From: Grimontia sedimenti
GTDB taxonomy: Bacteria; Pseudomonadota; Gammaproteobacteria; Enterobacterales; Vibrionaceae
Length of the DNA: 64,000 nt
NCBI RefSeq assembly: GCF_011045095.1
Contig: NZ_JAALDL010000013.1
Location: 62,001 to 126,000, forward strand
Direction: 5' to 3'
Shown: positions 37,055-47,775 of the stretch, one piece after another
Layout of the letters: each line of letters begins with the position of its first letter
Position numbering within the stretch: position 1 is the first letter of the stretch
Translations under genes and position numbers: made by a program
Notes under the pieces: model-generated
Database searches by the model: none
What the model saw: the letters and a program-made list of their open reading frames with translations, nothing else
Told to the model about the DNA's origin: nothing

Positions 37055-38218
37055 ATGAGCGACAAGAAGTCCGCAACCATCGCCGTCCGCACCGGTATCA
37101 CTACAGATTCACAGCACCACGCCGTTGTGCCTCCACTGTACCTTTCGACGAATTATGAATTCCCTGAGTTTGGCGAAGTGCCGACTTATGACTATGCCCG
37201 TGGTGGTAACCCAACCCGTTCTTTACTGGAAAAAGCGTTAGCTGATCTGGAAAACGGCTCAGGCGCTGTGGTCACAAACTGCGGCATGGCAGCCATTAAC
37301 CTTCTACTGTCACTGGTTTCACCGGATGACCTGATTATCGCCCCGCACGATTGCTACGGCGGTACCTACCGTTTGTTCGATTCACGTGCAAAGAAAGGCG
37401 CTTTCAAGGTGGAGTTTGTAGACCAAACTGACTCTGCAGCTATTGATGCCGCACTGGCGAAGAATCCTAAACTGGTCTGGCTTGAAACGCCATCTAACCC
37501 ACTGCTGCGCGTGGTTGATGTTGCAAACATCTGCGAAAAAGCCAAAGCCATCGGCGCTTGGGTTGGTGTCGATAACACCTTCCTGTCTCCCGCTTTGCAG
37601 CAGCCACTGAACCTTGGGGCAGATTTTGTTGTTCATTCAACCACCAAATTTATTAATGGCCATTCAGATACCGTCGGTGGCGTTGTGGTGGCGAAAGAAG
37701 CCGAGCTTTATGAAGAGCTGAAATGGTGGGGTAACTGCATTGGGGCTACCGGTAACGCATTCGATAGCTACATGACGCTGCGTGGTCTTCGCACTCTGAA
37801 CGCAAGAATGCGTCAGCATGAGGAAAACAGTGCAGAAGTACTGGAATACCTCAAACAGGAATCTCTGGTGAGCACTATCTACCATCCGGCGCTGCCAACG
37901 CACCCGGGCCATGAGATTGCGAAGAAACAACAATCAGGTTTTGGCGGAATGTTGAGCTTTGAGCTTAAAGGCGGTGAAAGTGAGCTGAAACTTTTCCTAT
38001 CCTCCCTTAAGCTGTTCACTTTGGCCGAATCATTGGGTGGCGTGGAGAGTCTGGTGACACATCCTGGCTCAATGACGCACCGTGCCATGTCGGACGAAGC
38101 GCAAGCGGAAGCAGGCTTGGCGGCCACACTGCTTCGTCTGTCTATCGGTTTGGAAGACAAAGCCGATCTGGTCGCCGACCTGAAACAAGCATTCGATAAA
38201 GTAAGAGAGAGCCAGTAA
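37055..38218 (+). CDS. metB: Cystathionine gamma-synthase
   Basis: PLP enzyme joining O-succinylhomoserine and cysteine to cystathionine in methionine synthesis. Seen: YARGGNPTRSLLEKALADLE, the tyrosine/aspartate PLP contacts in VGVDNTFLSPA, and the PLP lysine in VHSTTKFINGHSD. C-terminal LRLSIGLEDKADLVADL is family-typical. Length 387 (E. coli 386). Its stop codon shares a base with the metL start (TAATG), so the two are translationally coupled. Confidence 0.97.
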   Translation: MSDKKSATIAVRTGITTDSQHHAVVPPLYLSTNYEFPEFGEVPTYDYARGGNPTRSLLEKALADLENGSGAVVTNCGMAAINLLLSLVSPDDLIIAPHDCYGGTYRLFDSRAKKGAFKVEFVDQTDSAAIDAALAKNPKLVWLETPSNPLLRVVDVANICEKAKAIGAWVGVDNTFLSPALQQPLNLGADFVVHSTTKFINGHSDTVGGVVVAKEAELYEELKWWGNCIGATGNAFDSYMTLRGLRTLNARMRQHEENSAEVLEYLKQESLVSTIYHPALPTHPGHEIAKKQQSGFGGMLSFELKGGESELKLFLSSLKLFTLAESLGGVESLVTHPGSMTHRAMSDEAQAEAGLAATLLRLSIGLEDKADLVADLKQAFDKVRESQ

Positions 38219-40662
38219 TGAGCGCGGTTGAAGTCGTATCCCCTCAGCAGTCGCAGTCCCGTCAGTTACATAAGTTCGGGGGCAGCAGCCTAGCCGACCC
38301 TGATTGTTTTCGCCGAGTCACGCGTATTCTTGCGCAATACAGTGGTGAAACGGACATTATCGTGGTGTCTGCAGCGGGCAAAACCACGAACCGTCTGATT
38401 GAATGGCTGGATCTGCTTGGAAAAGACGGTCGGTTGGCCCATGAAGCGCTGCAAAGCTTGCGTAAATATCAGCAGGACTTGATTGAGAACCTGATTGAAG
38501 GCGAGCAAAAGCAATCGCTGGTGGATGCATTGTATGAAGACTTCAGCGTCTTGGCGCAGGCGGCGGAAAACCCACTGACTGGAGCTCAACGCGCTTGGGC
38601 GCAAGGCTTTGGTGAAGTCTGGTCGGCACGTTTGTTGTCTGCACTGCTGACACAGCTTGAATTACCTGCCGTGATGCTCGACTCCCGTTCTTTCCTGCGT
38701 GCTGAACGTGGTGCACAGCCAGAAGTGGATCGCGCAAGCTCGTGGCCCCTTCTGAAAGAACAACTGGTTCAACATACCAAACGCCGCGTTGTTATCACCG
38801 GATTCATGGCACGTAACACTGAAGGTGAAACCGTGCTGCTGGGGCGCAATGGCTCCGACTACTCAGCAACCATCATCGGTGCCTTAGCAGATGTCAGTCG
38901 TGTAACCATCTGGAGTGACGTCGCTGGTGTATACAGTGCAGACCCACGCATTGTTGGTGACGCCTGTCTGCTGCCGCTTCTGCGCCTTGATGAAGCGGCT
39001 GAACTGGCGCGTCTTGCTGCTCCTGTTCTGCACACCCGAACGCTGCAGCCAGTAGCACAAAGCTGTATCGACCTGAATCTGCGCTGTAGCTATGACCCAG
39101 AATCCGGCTCAACCCGCATTGAACGTGTTCTGGCTTCTGGCCGGGGCGCTAAAATCATTACTTCATTGAGTGATGTCTGCCTGCTTGAACTGGATGTACC
39201 GCGCTCACACGACTTTGATACCGCGCGCCGCGATATCGAACGACTGTTGACCCGAAACCAAATCCAGCCGCTGGCGTCATCATTCAGTGCTGACCAACAC
39301 CGTATCCAGCTCGCTTATACAGGCGAAGTGGTCAACAGCGTGTTGGAACAGCTGCAAAACGCCGGCATTCCTGCTGATATCCGTCTCCGTGAAGGCTACA
39401 GCATGGTCGCCGCGGTGGGCGCAGGTGTCACGGCAAACCCTGTTCATTGCCACGGCTTTTACCAACAGCTTCGCAGCCAACCGATAGAGTTTATCTGCGA
39501 GTCTGGCAGTGGCCTCAGCATCGCGGCGATTTTGCGTAAAGCGAACACATCGGCGTTGGTGTCAGATATTCACCGCGCACTTTTCCAGGCGCAGCGTCGC
39601 ATTGGCTTGGTGTTGCTGGGTAAAGGCAATATCGGTAGTCGTTGGCTGAATCTATTTGCGGAGCAAAAAGCGGCACTTGAAAAACGCCATGGCATGAGCT
39701 TTGAGCTCATCTCGGTGCAAGACAGTGATAACCAGTGGGTCGATTTCGATGGTATTGATGCAGATAGCGTCATGGTCCGTTTTGATGAAGTTGCTAAGCC
39801 ATATGAAGGGAGCGATTGGCTGACTGCATTGCTCAATCACCCTTACGATGACATTGTCGTGCTGGACGTGACTGCCAGTGCACCGCTGTCGATGCAATAT
39901 CCGGATCTGGCTGAACATGGTTATCACCTGATTTCTGCGAACAAGGTGGCAGGCTCTGCGAGTGGCGAGTTATACCATCAGGTTCAGGATGCGTTTGCGA
40001 AGACAGGTCGTTTCTGGCTGTACAACGCGACAGTCGGTGCAGGCCTTCCCGTGAACCATGCGGTGCGAGATTTGCGTGAAAGCGGCGATCATATTATTGC
40101 GATCTCAGGCATCTTCTCTGGAACCTTGTCTTGGCTGTTCCAGCAGTTCAACGGCGATATCAAATTCAGTGAGCTTTTGGAACAGGCGTGGCAACAAGGT
40201 CTGACCGAACCTGACCCACGTGAAGATCTCAGCGGGTCGGATGTCATGCGTAAGCTTGTGATTCTGGCGCGTGAGTCTGGCTTAGATATCGAGCCGGAGC
40301 AGGTACAGGTGCAATCACTGGTACCCGAGGCGCTTTCCGCACTGTCGCTGGATGCATTTCTGGATAACAGCAGTCAGCTTGATGAAGCGCTTGAAGATTG
40401 GCTTGAGCAGGCGAAAAGAGAGCAGGGCGTCCTTCGCTATGTAGCAAGACTCTCTCGCGATGGAAAAGCGCGTGTTGGGATTGAAGTGCTGCCTGAAGAA
40501 CACCCTCTTGCCAATCTGCTGCCTTGCGACAACATCTTTGCTATCGAGAGTCAGTGGTATCGTGAAAACCCATTGGTTATTCGCGGGCCAGGTGCGGGTC
40601 GTGATGTGACCGCAGGCGCTTTACTCTCTGACTTGAATCGCATCGCATCTTTGTTGAAATAG
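38218..40662 (+). CDS. metL: Bifunctional aspartokinase II/homoserine dehydrogenase II
   Basis: Catalyses the first and third steps from aspartate to homoserine. N-terminal kinase with HKFGGSSLADPDCF, GRNGSDYSATIIGALA and a regulatory region (about 300-450); C-terminal dehydrogenase from about residue 460 with nucleotide motif LLGKGNIGSRWLNLF and the catalytic segment ANKVAGSASGELY. Length 814 is normal (E. coli MetL 810). Regulation is expected through MetJ rather than by feedback. Second gene of metBL. Confidence 0.97.
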   Translation: MSAVEVVSPQQSQSRQLHKFGGSSLADPDCFRRVTRILAQYSGETDIIVVSAAGKTTNRLIEWLDLLGKDGRLAHEALQSLRKYQQDLIENLIEGEQKQSLVDALYEDFSVLAQAAENPLTGAQRAWAQGFGEVWSARLLSALLTQLELPAVMLDSRSFLRAERGAQPEVDRASSWPLLKEQLVQHTKRRVVITGFMARNTEGETVLLGRNGSDYSATIIGALADVSRVTIWSDVAGVYSADPRIVGDACLLPLLRLDEAAELARLAAPVLHTRTLQPVAQSCIDLNLRCSYDPESGSTRIERVLASGRGAKIITSLSDVCLLELDVPRSHDFDTARRDIERLLTRNQIQPLASSFSADQHRIQLAYTGEVVNSVLEQLQNAGIPADIRLREGYSMVAAVGAGVTANPVHCHGFYQQLRSQPIEFICESGSGLSIAAILRKANTSALVSDIHRALFQAQRRIGLVLLGKGNIGSRWLNLFAEQKAALEKRHGMSFELISVQDSDNQWVDFDGIDADSVMVRFDEVAKPYEGSDWLTALLNHPYDDIVVLDVTASAPLSMQYPDLAEHGYHLISANKVAGSASGELYHQVQDAFAKTGRFWLYNATVGAGLPVNHAVRDLRESGDHIIAISGIFSGTLSWLFQQFNGDIKFSELLEQAWQQGLTEPDPREDLSGSDVMRKLVILARESGLDIEPEQVQVQSLVPEALSALSLDAFLDNSSQLDEALEDWLEQAKREQGVLRYVARLSRDGKARVGIEVLPEEHPLANLLPCDNIFAIESQWYRENPLVIRGPGAGRDVTAGALLSDLNRIASLLK

Positions 40663-40675
40663 TCAGGAAGTGAAA

Positions 40676-40706
40676 GGAAAAAGCGGAGCTGAGTCTCCGC
40701 TTTTTT
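40676..40706 (+). terminator. Terminator of metBL
   Basis: AAAAAGCGGAG-CTGAGT-CTCCGCTTTTTT. Confidence 0.92.
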
Positions 40707-40835
40707 GTACCCTAAGCATTCGGGTAAAGTACACGCGCTAATTTAAGAGTGCTGTGCTTGAGAGACTTACATGATCATCATGAATAAAATTCAAGTTAAG
40801 TAAGTTGACTTTAAATTGCCCGCAATTCAATATCT

Positions 40836-40859
40836 AGACATATAGACGTCTATATGGAT
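40836..40859. promoter_or_regulatory. MetJ operator upstream of metF
   Basis: Contiguous 8-mers AGACATAT, AGACGTCT (perfect consensus) and ATATGGAT, about 55 bp before metF. The first box is identical to box 1 of the metB operator. Confidence 0.88.
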
Positions 40860-40902
40860 GTCAGCTTTAAAAGGATTTTTCGGTAGGATGTTGCCGAAGT
40901 AG

Positions 40903-41802
<900 letters not shown>

Positions 41803-41828
41803 AAAGAAAAGCCCATAAGCCAAAAACA

Positions 41829-41856
41829 AAAAAACCGTCGCAAAGCGACGGTTTTG
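41829..41856. terminator. Bidirectional terminator between metF and aphA
   Basis: ACCGTCGC-AAA-GCGACGGT with A-run and T-run. Confidence 0.88.
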
Positions 41857-41873
41857 TCTTTTCTGGAAAGTCT

Positions 41874-42446
41874 TTACTGGGCAACGACTTTCTTACTCAT
41901 TGACATGGTTTCCATGGCATTGAGTTCAAACAGGACTTCTTCTGCCCAGGTTAACCATGCTTCTTTGCGAAGAATGTTGCGGCGCAGTGTCAGTCGCTCC
42001 AAACGGCCTTCTCGGGTCAGTAGTGCAGAGTCAGCGTACTGGCTTCGCTCTATGTCCCTGTATTGGCTTAGCTGCAAGCGGCTTTCGTCCATCAATGCAT
42101 GCATATGCTCGATCATTGGTGCTGGGTCGAAAATGCTGCAGGTTAGTAGTTTTGCAGATACTTCATCGCGGTCGGTTGGGTGTTTTGCAGGCATCAAGAA
42201 CCACTCATAAAGGCTCTGTCTACCAATGTCCGTGATGGAGTAGACCTTTCTGTCAGGTTTGCCATCCTGTGGTTCTAAACGACAACTCACTGCGCCCATA
42301 TCGGCCAGTTTATTGAGTTCGCGATAGACTTGTTGGTGGCTGGCTTTCCAGAAGTGCCCGATAGCGTTAGAAAACTCTTTGGTTATATCATAACCAGTTG
42401 CGTCGCGGTGGCTAAGCACCGTGAGTATTACGTGCGGTAGTGACAT
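41874..42446 (-). CDS. aphA: PadR-family quorum-sensing regulator AphA
   Basis: Low-cell-density master regulator of vibrios, activating virulence and repressing the high-density regulon opposite to the LuxR/HapR-type protein. N-terminal winged helix MSLPHVILTVLSHRDATGYD … FWKASHQQVYRELNKL, PQDGKPDRKVYSIT wing, then a helical dimerisation arm (ERLTLRRNILRKEAWLTWAE). The frame is open another 59 codons upstream, but ATG 42446 is the family start. At 190 residues it is about 11 longer than V. cholerae AphA, with a tail ETMSMSKKVVAQ. Adjacency to ppc matches V. cholerae. Confidence 0.93.
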   Translation of the reverse strand: MSLPHVILTVLSHRDATGYDITKEFSNAIGHFWKASHQQVYRELNKLADMGAVSCRLEPQDGKPDRKVYSITDIGRQSLYEWFLMPAKHPTDRDEVSAKLLTCSIFDPAPMIEHMHALMDESRLQLSQYRDIERSQYADSALLTREGRLERLTLRRNILRKEAWLTWAEEVLFELNAMETMSMSKKVVAQ

Positions 42447-42697
42447 CTCTTCTATCCAAAATCTTAAAAGGCGATCCTTAGCCCTGGGATGCCGCTCTTT
42501 GGCGAATTTATTTTCCACAACACTGGGCGGATCGACACGTTTTTCGTTGCCAACCATACATAGCTTCTTGCCAACAATGCACCAAAAAAAAATCGTGGTG
42601 CGAAAAGCGCTGTACAGTGACACTTAAACGGTTATTTATACTTCGGTGTTTTGCCTATACCTTTGTCACGATAACGTCACGAACAGGCAAGAAAACA

Positions 42698-42717
42698 TAT
42701 TAATAACATTATCAACG
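42698..42717. promoter_or_regulatory. Candidate LuxR/HapR-type binding site upstream of aphA
   Basis: Minus strand CGTTGATAATGTTATTAATA resembles the vibrio LuxR-family operator (TATTGATAAATTTATCAATA) at most positions of both half-sites. It lies about 250 bp before aphA, in the 353-bp gap after ppc. In vibrios this regulator represses aphA, so position and match agree. Confidence 0.5.
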
Positions 42718-42747
42718 CAACAACAATCGAAAAAGGCTCCCCAAAAA

Positions 42748-42776
42748 TAAAAAAGGCTGCAACATGGCAGCCTTTC
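42748..42776 (-). terminator. Terminator of ppc
   Basis: Minus strand AAAGGCTGC-CATGT-TGCAGCCTTT, then a long T-rich tract. Confidence 0.9.
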
Positions 42777-42799
42777 TTAATTTTGAATCAATTTCTCAT

Positions 42800-45430
42800 T
42801 TATCCAGTGTTGCGCATACCTGCTGCGATACCGGCGATGGTCACCATCAGTGCTTCATCGAGCTCAGTGTTTTCTTCTTCTGTCGCACGCGTTCGGCACA
42901 GAAGCTCTGCCTGAAGCATGTTCAGTGGTTCAACATAGATATTACGCAGGCGGATGGACTCCGCACCCCAAGGGTTTTGCTCCATCAGGTGATCGCTGTT
43001 TTCTACCATCAGCACGGCTTTGATGTCCTGCGCCAAACGGTCTCGCAGTTCATCACCCAGTCGCCATAGTGACTCATCCACCAGTTTCTCGTCATAGTAC
43101 TGAGAAATCGAAGGGCTGGTCTTGGTGAAGACCATTTCCAGCATACCCAGACGTGTAGAGAAAAATGGCCATTCGCGGCACATCTCTTCAAGATTCTTTA
43201 GGTGGCCATTGTCGATGGAGAATTGAATAGCTTGGCCGGCACCCAACCACGCTGGCAGCAGCAAACGGTTTTGGCTCCATGCGAAAATCCATGGGATGGC
43301 GCGAAGGCTCTCTACGCCGCCATTCGGGTTACGTTTAGATGGGCGCGAGCCCAATGGCAGTTTGCCCAGTTCCAACTCTGGTGTTGTCGCTCGGAAATAA
43401 GGAACAAAGTCTTCGTGACCACGAACGACGCCACGGTAAGCCTCACAGGAAACTTCACTCAGCGTTTCCATCAGGTCGCGCCATTCCTGCTTAGGTGCAG
43501 GTGGTGGCAGCAAGTTCGCTTCCAAGATTGCGCTGGCGTAAAGATTTAAGCTCTGAATGGCCACATCCGGCAGACCCAGTTTGAAGCGGATCATCTCGCC
43601 CTGCTCGGTCACTCGCAGACCGCCTTTCAGGCTACGAGGTGGCTGGGACAGCAGTGCAGCGTGCGCAGGCGCACCACCACGACCAATAGAGCCACCGCGA
43701 CCGTGGAACAGCACCAGATCGACACCTGCTTCTTCACAGAGCTCTACCAGTTGCTCCATGGCTTTATATTGGGCCCAACCTGCCGCCATCACACCCGCGT
43801 CTTTGGCGGAGTCTGAGTAGCCAATCATGACCATCTGGAAATTTTGGATAAAGCCGCGGTACCAGTCGATGCTCAGCAGTTGGCTGATCACTGACTTGGC
43901 ATTGTTGAGGTCTTCCAGAGTTTCAAACAGCGGACACACGTCCATGCGGAACGGACAGCCAGCTTCTTTCAGAAGAAGGTGAACCGCCAGCACATCAGAC
44001 GCTGTGCGTGCCATGGAGATGACATAGGCACCCAGCGCTTCACGAGGCTGCTGTGCAACGATACGGCAGGTATCCAGCACTTCCTGCACTTCATCAGAAG
44101 GCTCCCAGTCACGTGGCAGTAAAGGACGCTTAGAGCTCAGTTCACGGATCAGGAACGCTTGCTTGTCCTGCTCGCTCCACTGGCTGTAGTCGCCCATGCC
44201 CAATGTGCGGGTCACTTCAGACAGCACATTCGCGTGGCGGGTGCTTTCCTGACGGATATCCAGCTTAATGAGGTTAACACCGAAGGTGCGGATACGGCGC
44301 AGCGTATCAAGCAGCAGGCCATCAGCGATGATGCCCATGCCACATTCATGCAACGACTGGTAGCAGGCGTGCAGCGGTGTCCACAATTGGTCAACGTTGG
44401 TCAGAATGTCTTTTTCATCGCTACGGCGGCCGTGGATTTGGGCGTCCAGGTGATCCAGGGTATTGGTCAGTGTTTGACGCAGTGATTTCAGGATAGCACG
44501 GTAAGGTTCGTGCTCATCACCGGCCATTGCGCGAACCATCTCATTACAGCGGGTCATCGACAGCTCGCTGATGAGCTCCTGAATGTCGCCGAGATAAAGG
44601 TCAGCCGCTTTCCAGCGGGACAACAGCAGCACTTCACGGGTGACTTCTGATGTCACGAATGGGTTTCCGTCGCGGTCACCGCCCATCCAGCTCGAGATCT
44701 GGATTGGCGATGCTTCAACTGTCAGGCCGCGGCCAAGGTGGCGCTTCATCTTTTGGTCAAATTGACGCAGGAATTCCGGTACGGCTTGCCACAGGCTGTT
44801 TTCAATCACGGCATAACCCCATTTGGCTTCATCAAGCGGGGTTGGGCGTTGCTTACGGATAACGTCAGAGTGCCACGCCTGAGCAATCAGTTGCTCCAGA
44901 CGCAGTTCTGCTTTATCACGCTCGCTGGAAGAGAGGTCGCCAAGTTCAAGTTTGGACAAACATTTGTTGATTTGAACCAGCTTATGAATGGTAGTACGAC
45001 GCGCGATTTCCGTCGGGTGTGCTGTCAGCACCAGTTCGATCTTCAGGTCATCGACGGCTTTATCACGCTCACCGTCAGACACATCTGCGTTTTGCAGTCG
45101 CATAAACAGATCGTCCAGTGAGTCAGGATTACATACCTGCTCTTCACAGTGGCGAGAAACAGAATGGTACTGTTCAGCGATATTGGTGAGGTTGAGGAAC
45201 TGGCTGAATGCGCGCGCTACAGGAAGTAGTTGGTCATTCGGCAGGCTTTGTAGCACATCGATCAGCTTGGCGTGATCATCTTTATTACCCGCAGAAGCGG
45301 ATTTAGAGAGCTGACGGATCTCTTCTACTTTGGCCAGCAATTCTTCACCGTGGGCACCTTTGATGGTGTTGCCCAGAAGGTGACCGAGCATGCTGACATT
45401 GCTCTTTAGAGCGTCATACTTGTCATTCAT
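42800..45430 (-). CDS. ppc: Phosphoenolpyruvate carboxylase
   Basis: Anaplerotic enzyme making oxaloacetate from PEP and bicarbonate. Catalytic signatures seen: [13 protein letters not shown] with the essential histidine near residue 138, [16 protein letters not shown], the glycine loop [14 protein letters not shown], and the C-terminal MRNTG that closes the allosteric aspartate site. ATG 45430 gives 876 residues (E. coli 883); the frame extends 21 codons upstream without support. Divergent from argC; in V. cholerae argE stands between the two, here it does not. Confidence 0.98.
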   Translation of the reverse strand: MNDKYDALKSNVSMLGHLLGNTIKGAHGEELLAKVEEIRQLSKSASAGNKDDHAKLIDVLQSLPNDQLLPVARAFSQFLNLTNIAEQYHSVSRHCEEQVCNPDSLDDLFMRLQNADVSDGERDKAVDDLKIELVLTAHPTEIARRTTIHKLVQINKCLSKLELGDLSSSERDKAELRLEQLIAQAWHSDVIRKQRPTPLDEAKWGYAVIENSLWQAVPEFLRQFDQKMKRHLGRGLTVEASPIQISSWMGGDRDGNPFVTSEVTREVLLLSRWKAADLYLGDIQELISELSMTRCNEMVRAMAGDEHEPYRAILKSLRQTLTNTLDHLDAQIHGRRSDEKDILTNVDQLWTPLHACYQSLHECGMGIIADGLLLDTLRRIRTFGVNLIKLDIRQESTRHANVLSEVTRTLGMGDYSQWSEQDKQAFLIRELSSKRPLLPRDWEPSDEVQEVLDTCRIVAQQPREALGAYVISMARTASDVLAVHLLLKEAGCPFRMDVCPLFETLEDLNNAKSVISQLLSIDWYRGFIQNFQMVMIGYSDSAKDAGVMAAGWAQYKAMEQLVELCEEAGVDLVLFHGRGGSIGRGGAPAHAALLSQPPRSLKGGLRVTEQGEMIRFKLGLPDVAIQSLNLYASAILEANLLPPPAPKQEWRDLMETLSEVSCEAYRGVVRGHEDFVPYFRATTPELELGKLPLGSRPSKRNPNGGVESLRAIPWIFAWSQNRLLLPAWLGAGQAIQFSIDNGHLKNLEEMCREWPFFSTRLGMLEMVFTKTSPSISQYYDEKLVDESLWRLGDELRDRLAQDIKAVLMVENSDHLMEQNPWGAESIRLRNIYVEPLNMLQAELLCRTRATEEENTELDEALMVTIAGIAAGMRNTG

Positions 45431-45908
45431 AGTGCGTCCGTTTCGTAACTTTGTTACATCCAAATTGCAATCGTAATGGCTCAATCTAGCCAATGAGTGG
45501 CATAAAGGTCAATCACCCACCGTATTATTTCACCGCATTTTTTTGTCTATCCCTTGAGCAATAAGGCATTGCGGAAGTTGTAACAAAATTACATTTAAAG
45601 CACAGGGTTTAGGCAAAAACGCCAGCCTGTCGCAGGTGGGTGACTTTATTTTAAACAGACTGTTGACATTAGTCATTTATCACGCTAAAAAGCACATATA
45701 AATTCATTTAAAATGAATAAACAATTATAATTCGCCAAAAAAAGCTCATGGAAGCAGCGAAAAGGTACGATACGAATATGGATAAGTTCTCAAACTCCCT
45801 TCTCCAGCGACGACGCCGACGTTAAAAACGTTGGGCGTATCTGCCCCTCCTGCAGCTGAGCGAGCTGAATGTTTCATCATTCTACCCAAAGAAATAAACG
45901 GACTTTTC
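45431..45908. other. Divergent ppc-argC region
   Basis: A 478-bp gap with the ARG boxes and both promoters. Its A+T-rich stretch near 45655-45735 is the likely argC promoter. No trace of an argE gene or remnant is visible. Confidence 0.5.
45691..45729. promoter_or_regulatory. ArgR operator: two ARG boxes upstream of argC
   Basis: CACAT-ATAA-ATTCA at 45693-45706 and TGAAT-AAAC-AATTA at 45714-45727, each a half-perfect ARG box (consensus TGAAT-N4-ATTCA). Their centres are 21 bp apart, the classical spacing of paired ARG boxes. The inner halves together form ATTCATTTAAAATGAAT. Confidence 0.7.
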
Positions 45909-46916
45909 ATGTTAAAGACAGTGATTGTCGGTGCAAGTGGATACACAGGTGCCGAGCTGACCAAAATGGTATTTCTTCATCCTGAGCTTGAGCTTTCAGG
46001 ATTGTATGTCTCTGAAAACAGTGTGGATGCGAACAAATCTATCGGTGATTTGCACGGTGCACTGAAAGGTCTGGTAGACCTTCCACTTCAGCCTCTTAAA
46101 GATGTCAGTGCTGTCGCGAAATCTGCGGATGTCGTGTTGCTGGCAACGGCGCATGAAGTCAGTCACAACATTGCACCAACCTTCCTAGCTGAAGGCTGCA
46201 AGGTCTTTGATTTGTCTGGCGCATTCCGCGTTCAATCTGACAGCTTCTATACCGACTACTACGGCTTCGAGCACCAATATGGCGAGTGGCTGGAAAAAGC
46301 GGTTTATGGTCTGGCGGAATGGAACGAAGCAGATATTGCAAAAGCCGATTTGGTTGCAGTGCCGGGTTGTTACCCAACTGCGTCACAGCTGGCGTTGAAG
46401 CCACTGCTCGATGCAGGACTTATCGACACCCAACAATGGCCGGTGATCAATGCGGTAAGCGGTGTGTCTGGTGCGGGTCGCAAAGCGTCTATGACCAACA
46501 GCTTCTGCGAAGTTAGCCTCCATGCTTACGGTGTATTCACCCACCGTCACCAACCGGAAATTTCTACTCACTTGGGTTGTGATGTGATTTTTATACCGCA
46601 TCTTGGCAACTTTAAGCGCGGCATTCTCGCGACCATTACGGCCAAACTGGCAGAAGGCGTCAGTGAAGTTCAGGTAACAGAAGCGCTGGAAAAAGCTTAC
46701 GAAAACAAAACTTTGGTTCGTCCATTGGGCGCGGGTCAAAGTGCGAAGCTGCAATCTGTTCAAAACACCGGATTTTGCGATATTGGCTGGTCTGTGAAAG
46801 GTCAACACGTGATTCTGACGTCAGCCATCGATAACTTGCTGAAAGGTGCCGCCAGTCAGGCGATGCAGTGCATAAACATTCGCTTTGGATTCTCGCCGCT
46901 CACGGCGATTGTGTAG
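45909..46916 (+). CDS. argC: N-acetyl-gamma-glutamyl-phosphate reductase
   Basis: Third step of arginine synthesis, NADPH reduction of N-acetylglutamyl phosphate. Seen: [13 protein letters not shown] nucleotide motif at the start, the catalytic cysteine in [25 protein letters not shown], and a closing [20 protein letters not shown] 45909 gives 335 residues (E. coli 334); the frame is open 26 codons upstream. First gene of argCBG-argH(A); 10 bp to argB. Confidence 0.97.
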   Translation: MLKTVIVGASGYTGAELTKMVFLHPELELSGLYVSENSVDANKSIGDLHGALKGLVDLPLQPLKDVSAVAKSADVVLLATAHEVSHNIAPTFLAEGCKVFDLSGAFRVQSDSFYTDYYGFEHQYGEWLEKAVYGLAEWNEADIAKADLVAVPGCYPTASQLALKPLLDAGLIDTQQWPVINAVSGVSGAGRKASMTNSFCEVSLHAYGVFTHRHQPEISTHLGCDVIFIPHLGNFKRGILATITAKLAEGVSEVQVTEALEKAYENKTLVRPLGAGQSAKLQSVQNTGFCDIGWSVKGQHVILTSAIDNLLKGAASQAMQCINIRFGFSPLTAIV

Positions 46917-46926
46917 GAGAGTGGCA

Positions 46927-47706
46927 ATGAGTTTACGTCCTTTGGTAGTCAAACTGGGTGGTGCAGCGCTGTCTTGCACAGAGACTCTGAATAAATTATT
47001 CGCGTCAATCAGCCAGTATCAGGCTTCTGCGCATCGCCAATTGGTGATTGTTCACGGTGGTGGCTACCTCGTTGATGACTTGATGAATGCGCTGAATCTG
47101 AAAGTGGAGAAAAAGCAGGGTTTGCGAGTCACTCCAAAAGAACAGATCAATGTGGTCGCGGGTGCGCTGGCGGGTACGGCCAATAAACTGCTGCAGGGCG
47201 AGGCAATCAAATGTGGCATTAACGCAGTTGGTCTGAGTCTGGCTGACGGCGGTTTATGTAAAGTGACCCAACTTGACCCTGAGCTTGGCAATGTGGGTAA
47301 GGCAACACCGGGCGATTCGTCCGTCGTACAAGCGATTTTGTCAGCAGGTGCAGTGCCCATCATCAGCTCTATCGGTATTGATGCTGAAGGCGAACTGATG
47401 AACGTGAATGCGGATCAGGCGGCAGTGGCAGTCGCGGCTGCGTTGGATGCTGAACTGGTTCTGCTTTCAGACGTGAGTGGCGTTCTCAATGGCAAAGGCA
47501 AACTCATGTCAACGCTTGATGAGAAATTAGCAGATGAATTAATTGAAAGCGGCGTGATCACTGACGGCATGATCGTCAAAGTGAAAGCGGCGTTTGAAGC
47601 GGCAAACGCGTTGGGGCGTCCTATTCAGGTCGCGAGCTGGCGTTACCCCGAGAAGCTCGCTGAGATGTTCGGCGGCAGCAATATCGGCACCCGTTTCACC
47701 GTATAA
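46927..47706 (+). CDS. argB: Acetylglutamate kinase
   Basis: Phosphorylates N-acetylglutamate, second step of arginine synthesis. Amino-acid-kinase motifs [10 protein letters not shown] and [12 protein letters not shown] at the start, [12 protein letters not shown] and [18 protein letters not shown] later. ATG 46927 has GGAGAGTGGCA upstream; 259 residues (E. coli 258). The short form lacks the N-terminal helix of arginine-sensitive hexameric kinases, consistent with control at the acetylglutamate synthase step. Confidence 0.97.
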   Translation: MSLRPLVVKLGGAALSCTETLNKLFASISQYQASAHRQLVIVHGGGYLVDDLMNALNLKVEKKQGLRVTPKEQINVVAGALAGTANKLLQGEAIKCGINAVGLSLADGGLCKVTQLDPELGNVGKATPGDSSVVQAILSAGAVPIISSIGIDAEGELMNVNADQAAVAVAAALDAELVLLSDVSGVLNGKGKLMSTLDEKLADELIESGVITDGMIVKVKAAFEAANALGRPIQVASWRYPEKLAEMFGGSNIGTRFTV

Positions 47707-47775
47707 AAAACACAGAATTTATTAGTCGTTACCGCCTGTACTGACCGTCAGAGCGGTGAACATGGAGAAGTTAAA

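Larger units (their letters stand above)
42447..42799. other. aphA upstream region
   Basis: Besides the ppc terminator and the LuxR-type site, a hairpin GCACCA-aaaaaaaatcg-TGGTGC lies at 42579-42601, probably in the aphA mRNA leader, where Qrr small RNAs pair in vibrios. No gene is visible. Confidence 0.4.
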
